64,000 nucleotides of DNA from a bacterium BMS3Bbin14. GTDB lineage: Bacteria; Desulfobacterota; Desulfobulbia; Desulfobulbales; Desulfobulbaceae. Shown one piece after another: positions 8,931-15,728 of this stretch (position 1 is its first letter; the number at the start of each line of letters is the position of its first letter). Under the pieces are notes generated by a model. That model made no database searches. It was not told the origin of the DNA and worked only from the letters and a program-made list of their open reading frames with translations. The position numbers and the translations under genes were made by a program. The stretch lies in contig BDTX01000003.1 in the NCBI GenBank assembly GCA_002897615.1, positions 186,001 to 250,000 of the forward strand, read 5' to 3'.

Positions 8931-9252
8931 CTTTGATCACCTCACTCATTCTGGTTTTGGCAAGTCTCAATTCTTTTTTGGGAGTCTTTTGAGATTTCTT
9001 TACAAAAGAATGGAGCATAATGATTTTCTTCCCTATTTTCGTACAAAAGAAAACCCTGGCTATGCCCTCTTTGCTTTTAACTCGTAGCTCAAAAAGGCCC
9101 CCATCAAGCGGTTTTGTATGTGGCATGCCCAAGTTAGAACCAAACTCAAACATTAAGTCTGTCAACCTCAAATATCTGGCCAATAATCCGTCGGGGAGGC
9201 TCAGAATCTCTTCTTCAAGCTTGGGACTATAATATTTGATTTGCCACTTCAT
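8917..9252 (-). CDS. HigB/RelE-type toxin (phage Gp49-like family)
   Basis: A 111-residue RelE-superfamily protein. Features are the N-terminal YYSPKLEEEI segment, the central LGMPHTKPLDGGLFELRVKSKEGIAR stretch (here given only as an extent, about residues 41-66) and RVFFCTKIGKKIIMLHSFVKKSQKTP. The last carries the Lys/His-rich strand typical of ribosome-dependent mRNA interferases. It is paired with the XRE antitoxin downstream. The pair may stabilise the neighbouring accessory island. Toxicity is inferred from family. Confidence 0.85.
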   Translation of the reverse strand: MKWQIKYYSPKLEEEILSLPDGLLARYLRLTDLMFEFGSNLGMPHTKPLDGGLFELRVKSKEGIARVFFCTKIGKKIIMLHSFVKKSQKTPKKELRLAKTRMSEVIKDDTF

Positions 9253-9956
9253 AATTTATGATAACAAATATGTTATATCGAGACAAGCTTTTGGTTCATT
9301 TTTCTTGGGGCATATTTTCCTGATTGCTGAAATCACTGTCCTTGCTTCTGAAGCCAGCTCCCCATACGAAGCACAAATCTATCGCGATTTTTTGCGATCA
9401 TCGACGATTTCGCGGCGTTCTATTCCTCTGATCATGACATGATGCAAGAGACCGGGAGTATCTATTCGGGCTATCCTGGGCATGGCCGTATGCATGCGGC
9501 CAAATATACTTTATGTCAAGTTATTTAAATATTTAAGGTAGCCCCCCCCTCTTCTCCTCAAAAACCGGACAAGGTCCGGTTTTAACGATAAAAGCTGAAG
9601 TAGCTATATCCGGTTTTGTTCGGCGAGAGAACCCCGTGTAAGGACGTTGAGGCCACCTTGGATCTCGTGCGGGACAATCAAAGGGGCTCTCACTGAACTC
9701 TGCAATCTGGATAAGGGATGATAGGTGACCGTGTTTTTCATGGTATGCCGAATAGCTGTAACGATCAGATGCAGGGTTTGCCGATGGTGAGAACCGCCGA
9801 TGCAATCCGGTCGTTCTTTCCTGGAAAGAAGTTGGGATAAGTACGCCCGAAAAACAGCTATTAGCCTAACCTGTTATTTTTAATAAGGATATATTTTCAT
9901 CGCTTTTTTTGTTGACAGGAGGAGTATAGGATGTCCCTCCCCCCCCCCATTTTCTT
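9253..9956. other. 704-bp gene-free region between toxin and nuclease
   Basis: I see no protein gene here that I can support; a 90-codon minus-strand frame (9533-9805) has no recognisable features. The stretch contains a C8 run (9542-9549), a perfect 10-bp hairpin (9561-9583), a C10 run near 9939-9948 and a RYYYAAC-like GCCTAAC box at 9864-9870 that could be half of a decayed attC. It may hold a non-coding RNA or a decayed cassette. Confidence 0.5.
9560..9584 (-). terminator. Intrinsic-terminator-like hairpin
   Basis: AAAACCGGAC-AAG-GTCCGGTTTT is a perfect 10-bp stem with a 3-nt loop. On the minus strand it ends in five T residues. It would terminate transcripts coming from the RT-nuclease operon about 375 bp downstream of the nuclease stop, so a transcript could include the intervening non-coding region. 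Confidence 0.5.
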
Positions 9957-10658
9957 CTAATTTGATCCTATTTCATTAGAGATAAACTCGACTATATCAG
10001 AAAAAATGTCTACGGGTTGCTTGCCAGAACTTTCTTCAATAATTGTTTTCACAGGAGCTTGGAAATATAAGCCAGTTCTTGGATTAATTAATTCAATATT
10101 ATTTATGACGTATTGATGTGAAGCAAAGTTTAACGATAAATAAGTTATAATTTGCCTAATATCATTAATACGAAAATGACGATCTCCTGCCTTTACTTCA
10201 ACAAGTGTGTCTTTATAAAATATATCTGCCTTACAAGCGTGAATACTGCCACAGCCTCTAAAAGATGGCCAAAACTCCAGAGAAGGCAAATCTGTTGCAG
10301 AGAAAAAGGAAGGCAGTGAATTAGATAAAGCAACTGATTCTTCTAGCTCTTCTTGGGTTAATGGATAAATTTTAGGAATAGAGAAGCTCAAATTCTCAAT
10401 GTACGAAATCACCTCATTAGACAATTCGTTCATTCGCTTTTTGTTAACTTTATTGTTGCATGCTTTTTCTTTAAAAAAACGAAAGGCTAATTCATTAATG
10501 ACAGCTCTTTTATCTCTATTAACTGGCATGGAGGATTCCAAGGGAGGGGCGTCTCTTTCGCAAGCAAGATTCAACCTTCTCACAAAATGCTCTCCCATCG
10601 GAAACAATTGTTTCCAGAATGATGAAAATGTATTTGAAAATTTACGTTCGGAAATCAT
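9957..10658 (-). CDS. PD-(D/E)XK nuclease-like protein coupled to the reverse transcriptase
   Basis: A 233-residue protein I do not recognise by name. Residues 136-173 read as a PD-(D/E)XK core: Asp145 (KADIFYKD), Glu154-x-Lys156 (LVEVKAG) and a QxxxY box, Gln169-Tyr173 (RQIITY), the combination found in RecB-like nucleases. The N-terminal 100 residues are basic and helical. Its start codon shares one base with the reverse transcriptase stop (TAATG), a tight translational coupling. The base composition is AT-rich, unlike the core genome. The likely role is to cleave DNA or RNA as the partner or effector of the RT. Function is inferred, and other PD-(D/E)XK activities are possible. Confidence 0.65.
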   Translation of the reverse strand: MISERKFSNTFSSFWKQLFPMGEHFVRRLNLACERDAPPLESSMPVNRDKRAVINELAFRFFKEKACNNKVNKKRMNELSNEVISYIENLSFSIPKIYPLTQEELEESVALSNSLPSFFSATDLPSLEFWPSFRGCGSIHACKADIFYKDTLVEVKAGDRHFRINDIRQIITYLSLNFASHQYVINNIELINPRTGLYFQAPVKTIIEESSGKQPVDIFSDIVEFISNEIGSN

Positions 10659-12280
10659 TATATTTCTATTCGTTTGCCTGAAGATTTTTGTTCACTTGCC
10701 CACTCTTTAACTATTATATCGAAGTCTGATAATCCATTTTTTATTCTTTTACGCCATTCTCTGCCTTCGTCTTCTAAAATATAAGAAGCGACCATAAGTG
10801 ACCGTTTTTCCCAAGGTGTAGCTACATTGTACCGCTTAAGTTCTTCTGAAACCCAATAGTCGGCATTATGTTGAGCAAGCACCAGAATAATGTCACGTTT
10901 TATCAACATTGATGATGTTTCTGTGAAAACTTTTATTAGCACAGCATCTGTTTCGTCTGAATTGTCGTGTGCCAATATTCTGATTATAAACGCTAGATTA
11001 ACTGGGACTTTGCATAAATAAGAGTTTGCCTTAATAATTTCTCTTAGAACTAAGAAAATCTTTTCCTTAGTCTCTTTCTGGAGTGCATTTATAGTGCTTT
11101 TCAGTAAAAGCATCACTGTCGGAAATATCGGATACAGCACGTAAAGATTTTCTAATAACGACAGAACAGCTGGGTTTTTCGCTGACTCATGAATATGTGC
11201 TATGGCTCTAATTAGTTTTTTTGTTACGCCCTCCGCTATTCGTGTTTTTTGCATTTCACTAGCAAGCATACCAACAATATCAAACTTGCTTAACTCTTCG
11301 CATAATGAGTCGTAATCTTCCTCTGCGGTGTCTGAATAAGGATCATAATGGATATGAATTTTTAAAAAATTTCGTTTTTCTTGTTCTTCTTGATTGTCTG
11401 GAATATTTTCGTCAGAAAATGAGGATGTTTCTAAAAACTCTGCTGAGCTTAAAATTCTAGTTTTTGTTTTTTGAAGCGAGAGACCTTCATTGTTTAAAAG
11501 AGTTTCGTTTAAGTGTACGAGGTTCCCGTAAATCTCTTCTTTAGTTTCTCCAAAAACATGGTAATCATCAACAAATCTACAAAATGTAATACCTTTGCTG
11601 AGTAATAAGCGGTCAGTCCGATTAAGCAACAATTCACTTAAAAGCCTTGCGGCGGGCCCTCCAATTGGCAATCCATAGGAAGCACCTTTGGATAGGCCAT
11701 TTAGTAAATATTTAATCTGTTTAATGGTATCCGATTTTTGCGTAGCTTTTTTTAGAGAATTTTCCAGTCGATGATGATAGATGCGTGGATAATAGTCAGA
11801 TATGTCACAAACTAAGACAAACTTATGTTTTTTTGCATACTCTATCGATTTTTTTTGAAATGCCAACCAGCCATAGTCCCTATCAAAAATTGTATAGCTT
11901 GTACTATCAGGCTTAAAGCGATAAGAAAATATTATTTCTTTTTCTGATGATATCCTTGTTTTTTCTATGTCACTCCCAATACTCAATACAAGCGCAAGCA
12001 AGTAGGCGTTCCAAATAGGATCAATCTGTGTTCCTTGTCGAAAACCTGTATAACCGACAGCATTTAATAGCTTTTCGTGCTCGGCCGGCATTTGGGTAAT
12101 GATCTCGTCAAAATTACCTTTAAACTCATTCAACAGATCAATAATTTTATCTTTTTTGTCTCTGAATATTTGCCTTTCCAGAGGATATGGAAATATATCA
12201 GTATCCCCATACTTAATAATATTCTCTAGAGCAAAAGAGATACTATTCTTCAAATCAGTTAATATTGGTACTGTCGTCAT
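10658..12280 (-). CDS. Reverse transcriptase of the unknown-group/Abi (defence) type
   Basis: A 540-residue RNA-directed DNA polymerase. Motif A is VLVCDISDYYPRIYHHRL (catalytic Asp159), motif B is YGLPIGGPAARLLSELLLN (about 202-220) and motif C is CRFVDDYHVF (Asp238-Asp239). The FVDDYH box, the short N-terminus with FPYPLERQIF, and a long helical C-terminal region (about 310-540) resemble defence-associated UG/Abi reverse transcriptases. They do not resemble group II intron maturases (no X or HNH domain) or retrons. Transcription starts 37 bp beyond an attC site. The downstream nuclease gene is fused by TAATG overlap. The subgroup cannot be assigned without a phylogeny. Phage defence is inferred. 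Confidence 0.85.
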   Translation of the reverse strand: MTTVPILTDLKNSISFALENIIKYGDTDIFPYPLERQIFRDKKDKIIDLLNEFKGNFDEIITQMPAEHEKLLNAVGYTGFRQGTQIDPIWNAYLLALVLSIGSDIEKTRISSEKEIIFSYRFKPDSTSYTIFDRDYGWLAFQKKSIEYAKKHKFVLVCDISDYYPRIYHHRLENSLKKATQKSDTIKQIKYLLNGLSKGASYGLPIGGPAARLLSELLLNRTDRLLLSKGITFCRFVDDYHVFGETKEEIYGNLVHLNETLLNNEGLSLQKTKTRILSSAEFLETSSFSDENIPDNQEEQEKRNFLKIHIHYDPYSDTAEEDYDSLCEELSKFDIVGMLASEMQKTRIAEGVTKKLIRAIAHIHESAKNPAVLSLLENLYVLYPIFPTVMLLLKSTINALQKETKEKIFLVLREIIKANSYLCKVPVNLAFIIRILAHDNSDETDAVLIKVFTETSSMLIKRDIILVLAQHNADYWVSEELKRYNVATPWEKRSLMVASYILEDEGREWRKRIKNGLSDFDIIVKEWASEQKSSGKRIEI

Positions 12281-12317
12281 AGTGTTGCACCATTAAGTAA
12301 CGTTTATGTATTGCTCC

Positions 12318-12442
12318 GCCGAACGTTAAGCTCAGCCGCCGCCAGGAAAGCGGTACAGCTGACTGATACTATTGTGAATGCTGCTAAATCGTAACGAAAA
12401 TCGACCGCGCTTCTTACGGTCGGCTGTAGTGTCTGGTTGGGC
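12318..12442 (-). other. attC recombination site 2 (integron)
   Basis: A 125-bp imperfect palindrome ending in the boxes GCCGAAC (12318-12324) and GTTGGGC (12436-12442); on the minus strand R'' is RYYYAAC and R' is GTTCGGC, close to GTTRRRY. The inner boxes CAGCCGCC and GGTCGGCTG pair with one extrahelical base, a hallmark of attC. The protease stop codon lies only 6 bp away, as expected for a gene cassette. Confidence 0.7.
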
Positions 12443-12448
12443 TTTTTT

Positions 12449-13171
12449 TTAGATCTGTTTGAGTTTGATATTTAGCGCATCAAGCAGCACAGACCTGTCT
12501 AAAAAATGAATTTGTCCACCAGCCGGTGTGCCGCGCAGAGCCATACCGCAAAGTATGATTTGTCCTCGATTTCCTGGGGATTCGATCCATGCGAAAACTG
12601 GCCCACCACTGAATCCGCTGAAGGTAGTAAGATTGTGTATGCTGGACACCTCAAGCATGTGACAATAGTCCGATATGGATTCACCCGCATACTGCCCGTG
12701 AAGAGCCCAGCGGCGGCTAGTTATTGTTTCGAGATCGTAGTCCACGAACGAGTGTTCCTCAGGATAACCAAGGACGAAAAATTCTGCGGCTTCAGATTTG
12801 GACAGCCAATCTCCAGACGCAAGGTCAAGGTCGATGAGTTTTGCACTTCCAACTTCAGTGTCAGTAATTTTATTCATGTCCATTTCAATGACAGCAATGT
12901 CTCCAAAATCGTCGGGTACGTGGTCTACTGGTACAAAGAAAACATCCTTCAACGGTATTATTTTTTTTTGCGAGGCGTCGGTCGGGAATATACATATAGG
13001 AGGGCAGTCCTCAGGACAGAGGCTGTGGCGTGCGGTTAAAACGAATGCGCGCCCCGCATAACCAACAAGAAATACCGTCCCTCGAATTGAGTATGGGGTC
13101 TCTGCCCGACTAGTTTCGAACACGAGCGGCGGAACGGAAGCGCTTACACTATTAATTACTTCAGGTGTCAT
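12449..13171 (-). CDS. Trypsin-like serine protease, integron cassette gene
   Basis: A 240-residue chymotrypsin-fold protease. The catalytic triad is visible as His49 (VLTARHSL), Asp91 (DFGDIAVIEMD) and Ser188 (SGFSGGPVF). There is no signal peptide, so it is probably cytoplasmic. Stand-alone trypsin-like domains of this kind occur as effectors or processing enzymes in bacterial defence islands, but no partner is fused here. The start lies 18 bp beyond attC1 and the stop 6 bp before attC2, so it forms one complete cassette. Substrate unknown. Confidence 0.82.
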   Translation of the reverse strand: MTPEVINSVSASVPPLVFETSRAETPYSIRGTVFLVGYAGRAFVLTARHSLCPEDCPPICIFPTDASQKKIIPLKDVFFVPVDHVPDDFGDIAVIEMDMNKITDTEVGSAKLIDLDLASGDWLSKSEAAEFFVLGYPEEHSFVDYDLETITSRRWALHGQYAGESISDYCHMLEVSSIHNLTTFSGFSGGPVFAWIESPGNRGQIILCGMALRGTPAGGQIHFLDRSVLLDALNIKLKQI

Positions 13172-13189
13172 AATTCAAATCTCTATAAT

Positions 13190-13232
13190 GCCCAACCCAT
13201 CATTCACCGGCCTGCGCGGCGATGGGTTGGAC
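13190..13232 (-). other. attC recombination site 1 (short)
   Basis: A compact 43-bp palindrome. Arms GCCCAACCCATC and GATGGGTTGGAC pair at 11 of 12 positions. On the minus strand the ends are GTCCAAC (RYYYAAC) and GTTGGGC (GTTRRRY). It is shorter than most attC sites, so an internal deletion is possible. It lies 9 bp after the TIR stop codon and 18 bp before the protease start. Confidence 0.65.
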
Positions 13233-13241
13233 CACATATTT

Positions 13242-13961
13242 CTACGCGAATTCCTCTCTTTCGAGGACACGGCGCACGTCCTCGAATCTTGCGGCAACAT
13301 CGCCAGATGGAAAACGAATTGTCGTTAGTCCCGACAGATTGGAGAATTCGGTACAACCATCTTCGATCATGACTATGGCACGATGGGGCCCTAAGCGAGC
13401 TTGAAAGAGACCAATCTCGTGGATCACGTTCGGGCGAGCATGTAGCGTGCCATCTGCGTGCTTTTCCTCGGCCGTCATTACGAGGAACGCCATCCCCGCT
13501 CGCGATAGCATGGCTTCGAGACGATCTGTCGTGTGAATTCCGGGTGTCGGCTCAGAGTTGAATTCTTCGCATGGCAATACAAGTCGCTCTGTCATGAACT
13601 CCTTGAGCTTAAGCCATAGAAGCGATCTTCCATGTCCAATGAAAATGCTCTTTCCGTTTGAGGGTGAAACAGTCGTATATGGGAGAGCCTGTAGCTCACG
13701 GACTAGCTTCTCAGTTTGTGCGAGTCGCTTGGTTATTCGTACCTGCGGGGAGAGTCCGAGATCGTCATGACCCGGCGGCGGAAAACAATTTAGCTGATCA
13801 GCCTTCAGGCCGTAAACTTTTGCAAGTACGGAACGGAGCTTGATTACCCAAAACTCGATCCCAATAGCCTTGAGGTCGGCTTTGGATGCGAGGGCTTTTC
13901 CTTCGTCGAGAATCTGTCGAAGGCAATCAAGAATCGGAGGTTTCTCGGGTTCGTTACTCAT
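13242..13961 (-). CDS. TIR-like domain protein (CAP12/Pycsar-type TIR family)
   Basis: A 239-residue protein. Residues about 104-215 match the predicted nucleotide-binding TIR-like family (Pfam family PF10137): SIFIGHGRSLLWLKLKEF opens the domain, followed by CEEFNSEPTPGIHTTDRL and VMTAEEKHADG. NVIHEIGLFQARLG carries the candidate catalytic Glu182. Members are known or presumed NADases that deplete NAD+ on activation. The N-terminal 100 residues are unassigned and may sense the trigger. No cyclase or STING-like domain is nearby, so how it is activated is unclear. It is the first cassette after the attI-like core. Confidence 0.8.
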   Translation of the reverse strand: MSNEPEKPPILDCLRQILDEGKALASKADLKAIGIEFWVIKLRSVLAKVYGLKADQLNCFPPPGHDDLGLSPQVRITKRLAQTEKLVRELQALPYTTVSPSNGKSIFIGHGRSLLWLKLKEFMTERLVLPCEEFNSEPTPGIHTTDRLEAMLSRAGMAFLVMTAEEKHADGTLHARPNVIHEIGLFQARLGPHRAIVMIEDGCTEFSNLSGLTTIRFPSGDVAARFEDVRRVLEREEFA

Positions 13962-13985
13962 GGCGAAAACGGTTTCCTTTTATGG

Positions 13986-14150
13986 TGCTCAACAGTGTTA
14001 TAATAAGTGGAAATTTTCCATCATATTGAGAGTAATAGGTACCCTGGTTTTCCACTTATTCTCATATTGAGATGTCTAAAGTGGAAAAATGCTTTCCATA
14101 TATTACTTTCTTGGTTGATTTCTCCACCTATCGTGATGTTAAAAGGGGTA
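13986..14150 (-). promoter_or_regulatory. attI-like core and divergent intI/cassette control region
   Basis: GCTCAAC at 13986-13992 is GTTGAGC on the cassette strand, fitting the GTTRRRY insertion core, and it lies 24 bp before the first cassette gene. Beyond it are a palindrome TGGAAA-T-TTTCCA (14008-14020), a direct repeat TCATATTGAGA (14021 and 14062) and a 10-bp inverted repeat TTTTCCACTT/AAGTGGAAAA (14048-14057, 14079-14088). These could be integrase-binding sites or promoter elements. No convincing Pc promoter could be assigned. Confidence 0.5.
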
Positions 14151-14152
14151 AC

Positions 14153-14518
14153 ATGGAAAATAAACCTAGATTTCACCCCAATCCGAAACTCAAGCTGATG
14201 GAGCAGGTACGCGAGGTGCTGCGCTATCATCATTATGCCTACCGCACCGAGCAGACCTGCTGCCAGTGGATAATGCGCTTTATCCGTTTTTTTGGCGGCA
14301 AGACCCATCCCCGGAACCTTGGCGTCAGGGATGTGGAACGTTTTCTTTCCGACCTGGCGGTGAAATGGGAGGTGTCGTCTTCCTCGCAGCGGCAGGCCCT
14401 TAATGCCAAGAACGCCGCGATTATGTCCTGGAATCGGGCCGGCAATAAACAAAAAACCCCGTTCCTCGGGGCGAGGAACGGGGTCAGATCGGCAATAGTT
14501 TTTGGCATGTGGGCCTAA
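14153..14518 (+). pseudogene. intI: Integron integrase IntI, truncated N-terminal remnant
   Basis: Residues 1-85 match the SAM-like N-terminal domain of integron integrases: LMEQVREVLRYHHYAYRTEQ, IRFIRFFGG in slightly altered form (MRFIRFFGGKTHP), VERFLSDLAV and SSSSQRQALNA. After Ala85 the homology stops, about 36 unrelated residues follow, and the frame closes. The catalytic core (Arg...HxxR...Tyr, in a protein normally near 320 residues) is absent, so the gene cannot be active. AGGGG precedes the ATG at 14153. It is divergent from the cassettes, as in a classical integron, so the array is frozen unless an integrase acts in trans. Confidence 0.82.
14451..14483 (-). terminator. Rho-independent terminator for the methyltransferase/transporter operon
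   Basis: A perfect 11-bp stem (CCCCGTTCCTC / GAGGAACGGGG, loop of 5) lies at 14457-14483. On the minus strand it is followed directly by six T residues (14456-14451). It would end transcripts from the genes at 14676-16805. It overlaps the 3' end of the intI remnant on the other strand. Confidence 0.8.
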
Positions 14519-14675
14519 GTGCATAATTTTAACCGTTTTTTGGACTTTATTCTCAGGTAGTATAATCTTTTCGTTTAGTCAAGCTCTTTCGGAACCTCCG
14601 AAGATAACGGAAGTAATGCCATGGCGGCAGCGATCTTGCCCCTGTTTTTCATCATGATGAGAAATGCGGGTCGGG

Positions 14676-15698
14676 TTAATGATTGATTTTTTTCCCACCC
14701 ACGGCAAACATATAATCGGAACCTATATCGCCGCATTTCATCAACTCTTTTTCCAGTTTAATCATGGTGTTCAGCAACCTTCTGCCGGTTTCGTCCTTAT
14801 CGAAGTTGAAGGCTATCTGGTTCAGCAAGGGTGATAGAAGGGTGCCGCCGGTCGGCGTATATTGGATGACCTGTAGATGGTTTTTGAATGCTTTCTCAAT
14901 ATTTTCGGAGTTAATCGCTTCAGACGGGTCAACGATTTTGAGTTTATAAATATTTGGTTTTCTGGCTTTTTGTTTTATTCCGCCAGCAGGGGTTATTCTG
15001 TGTGAAGCGGGCAGGCATTGCAGCATGCCGTTGGCAATTTCCATTTGTCTCCGGCTGAACTGCAGGGAATTCGGGCCTACATATTCACGACAGAAAAATA
15101 TCCCGCCATCTTTTAAGGCCCTGTTGATATTCAAGAATAGATTGTCAAGATCCTTGATGTGGTGAATGGTCCCTACCGCCGTAATCAGGTCGTAATGGTT
15201 TTCAGGCAGAGAAACGGAGTTGAGGTCAACCCGGAGATAGCTGAAATGTTCATTGTCGGCTTTCTGTTGCTGCTTGGCAAGTAAATCGTCGGCAATATCC
15301 ATAATATCAAAATGGGAAAACAGGCCGGTTTCCCAGAAGGCCAGTTCGGTTGAATTTGCCTCGCAGCAGCCAATGGATAATCCGGTCATGCCGCTCTTGT
15401 TTAATGCTTTGAGCTTTTCTATTATGTAGGAAAAATAGTCCTGATTCTCATCGCCGGTTATGAGTTCAAACTGATATTTGGCAACGCCCGGGATGCTTTC
15501 CCAGTAAATCGCTTTGTTCCCCGTATAATACTGACCGATCGAATCATTCCAGATAGAGTCGGTCCAGCGGCCGGTTTTACAGAAGAGGACAAGTTTGTGC
15601 AGGAATGCGCGGATATATTTATTCATGAAGAAATCGACAAAAGTCTTGCCCCCCTTTCCGGCTGGTTTACCGGTGGCCAGTGTCCGGTCAAGCACCAA
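14676..15698 (-). CDS. Class I SAM-dependent methyltransferase
   Basis: A protein of up to 340 residues with a SAM-binding motif TGLSIGCCEANSTELAF, an acidic MDIADDLL segment and the TAVGTIHHIKDLDNLFL motif IV/V region. The longest frame begins with TTG/GTG codons (15698/15695), 30 bp after the transporter stop. An ATG at 15626 has no Shine-Dalgarno, so the start is uncertain. The lower GC content than its neighbours suggests acquisition. It shares an operon with the transporter and ends at a strong terminator. Substrate unknown. Confidence 0.7.
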   Translation of the reverse strand: MVLDRTLATGKPAGKGGKTFVDFFMNKYIRAFLHKLVLFCKTGRWTDSIWNDSIGQYYTGNKAIYWESIPGVAKYQFELITGDENQDYFSYIIEKLKALNKSGMTGLSIGCCEANSTELAFWETGLFSHFDIMDIADDLLAKQQQKADNEHFSYLRVDLNSVSLPENHYDLITAVGTIHHIKDLDNLFLNINRALKDGGIFFCREYVGPNSLQFSRRQMEIANGMLQCLPASHRITPAGGIKQKARKPNIYKLKIVDPSEAINSENIEKAFKNHLQVIQYTPTGGTLLSPLLNQIAFNFDKDETGRRLLNTMIKLEKELMKCGDIGSDYMFAVGGKKINH

Positions 15699-15728
15699 CT
15701 AACGTATCTTGCTCGTCCTTTTTTCCCT

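Noticed and set aside
8640-9252. The toxin-antitoxin pair as another integron cassette
   Set aside because: No attC-like palindrome was found after the antitoxin or before the toxin. It may belong to the island for other reasons.
9533-9805. A 90-codon minus-strand frame in the gap downstream of the nuclease
   Set aside because: No recognisable motif, no good ribosome-binding site, and it spans a C/G homopolymer and a terminator-like hairpin.
9864-9917. Possible third attC site (GCCTAAC ... GTTGACA) after the nuclease gene
   Set aside because: The right box does not fit GTTRRRY, the arms do not pair beyond five bases, and it is 40 bp from the stop codon. It could be a decayed site but I do not call it.
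9541-9960. Poly-C tracts as phase-variable repeats
   Set aside because: They lie outside any coding region or recognisable promoter, so switching of a gene cannot be argued.
10658-12280. The RT as a group II intron maturase or retron RT
   Set aside because: No maturase X or HNH domain, no intron RNA domain V motif nearby, motif C is FVDD rather than YADD, and no msr/msd-like inverted repeat was found upstream.
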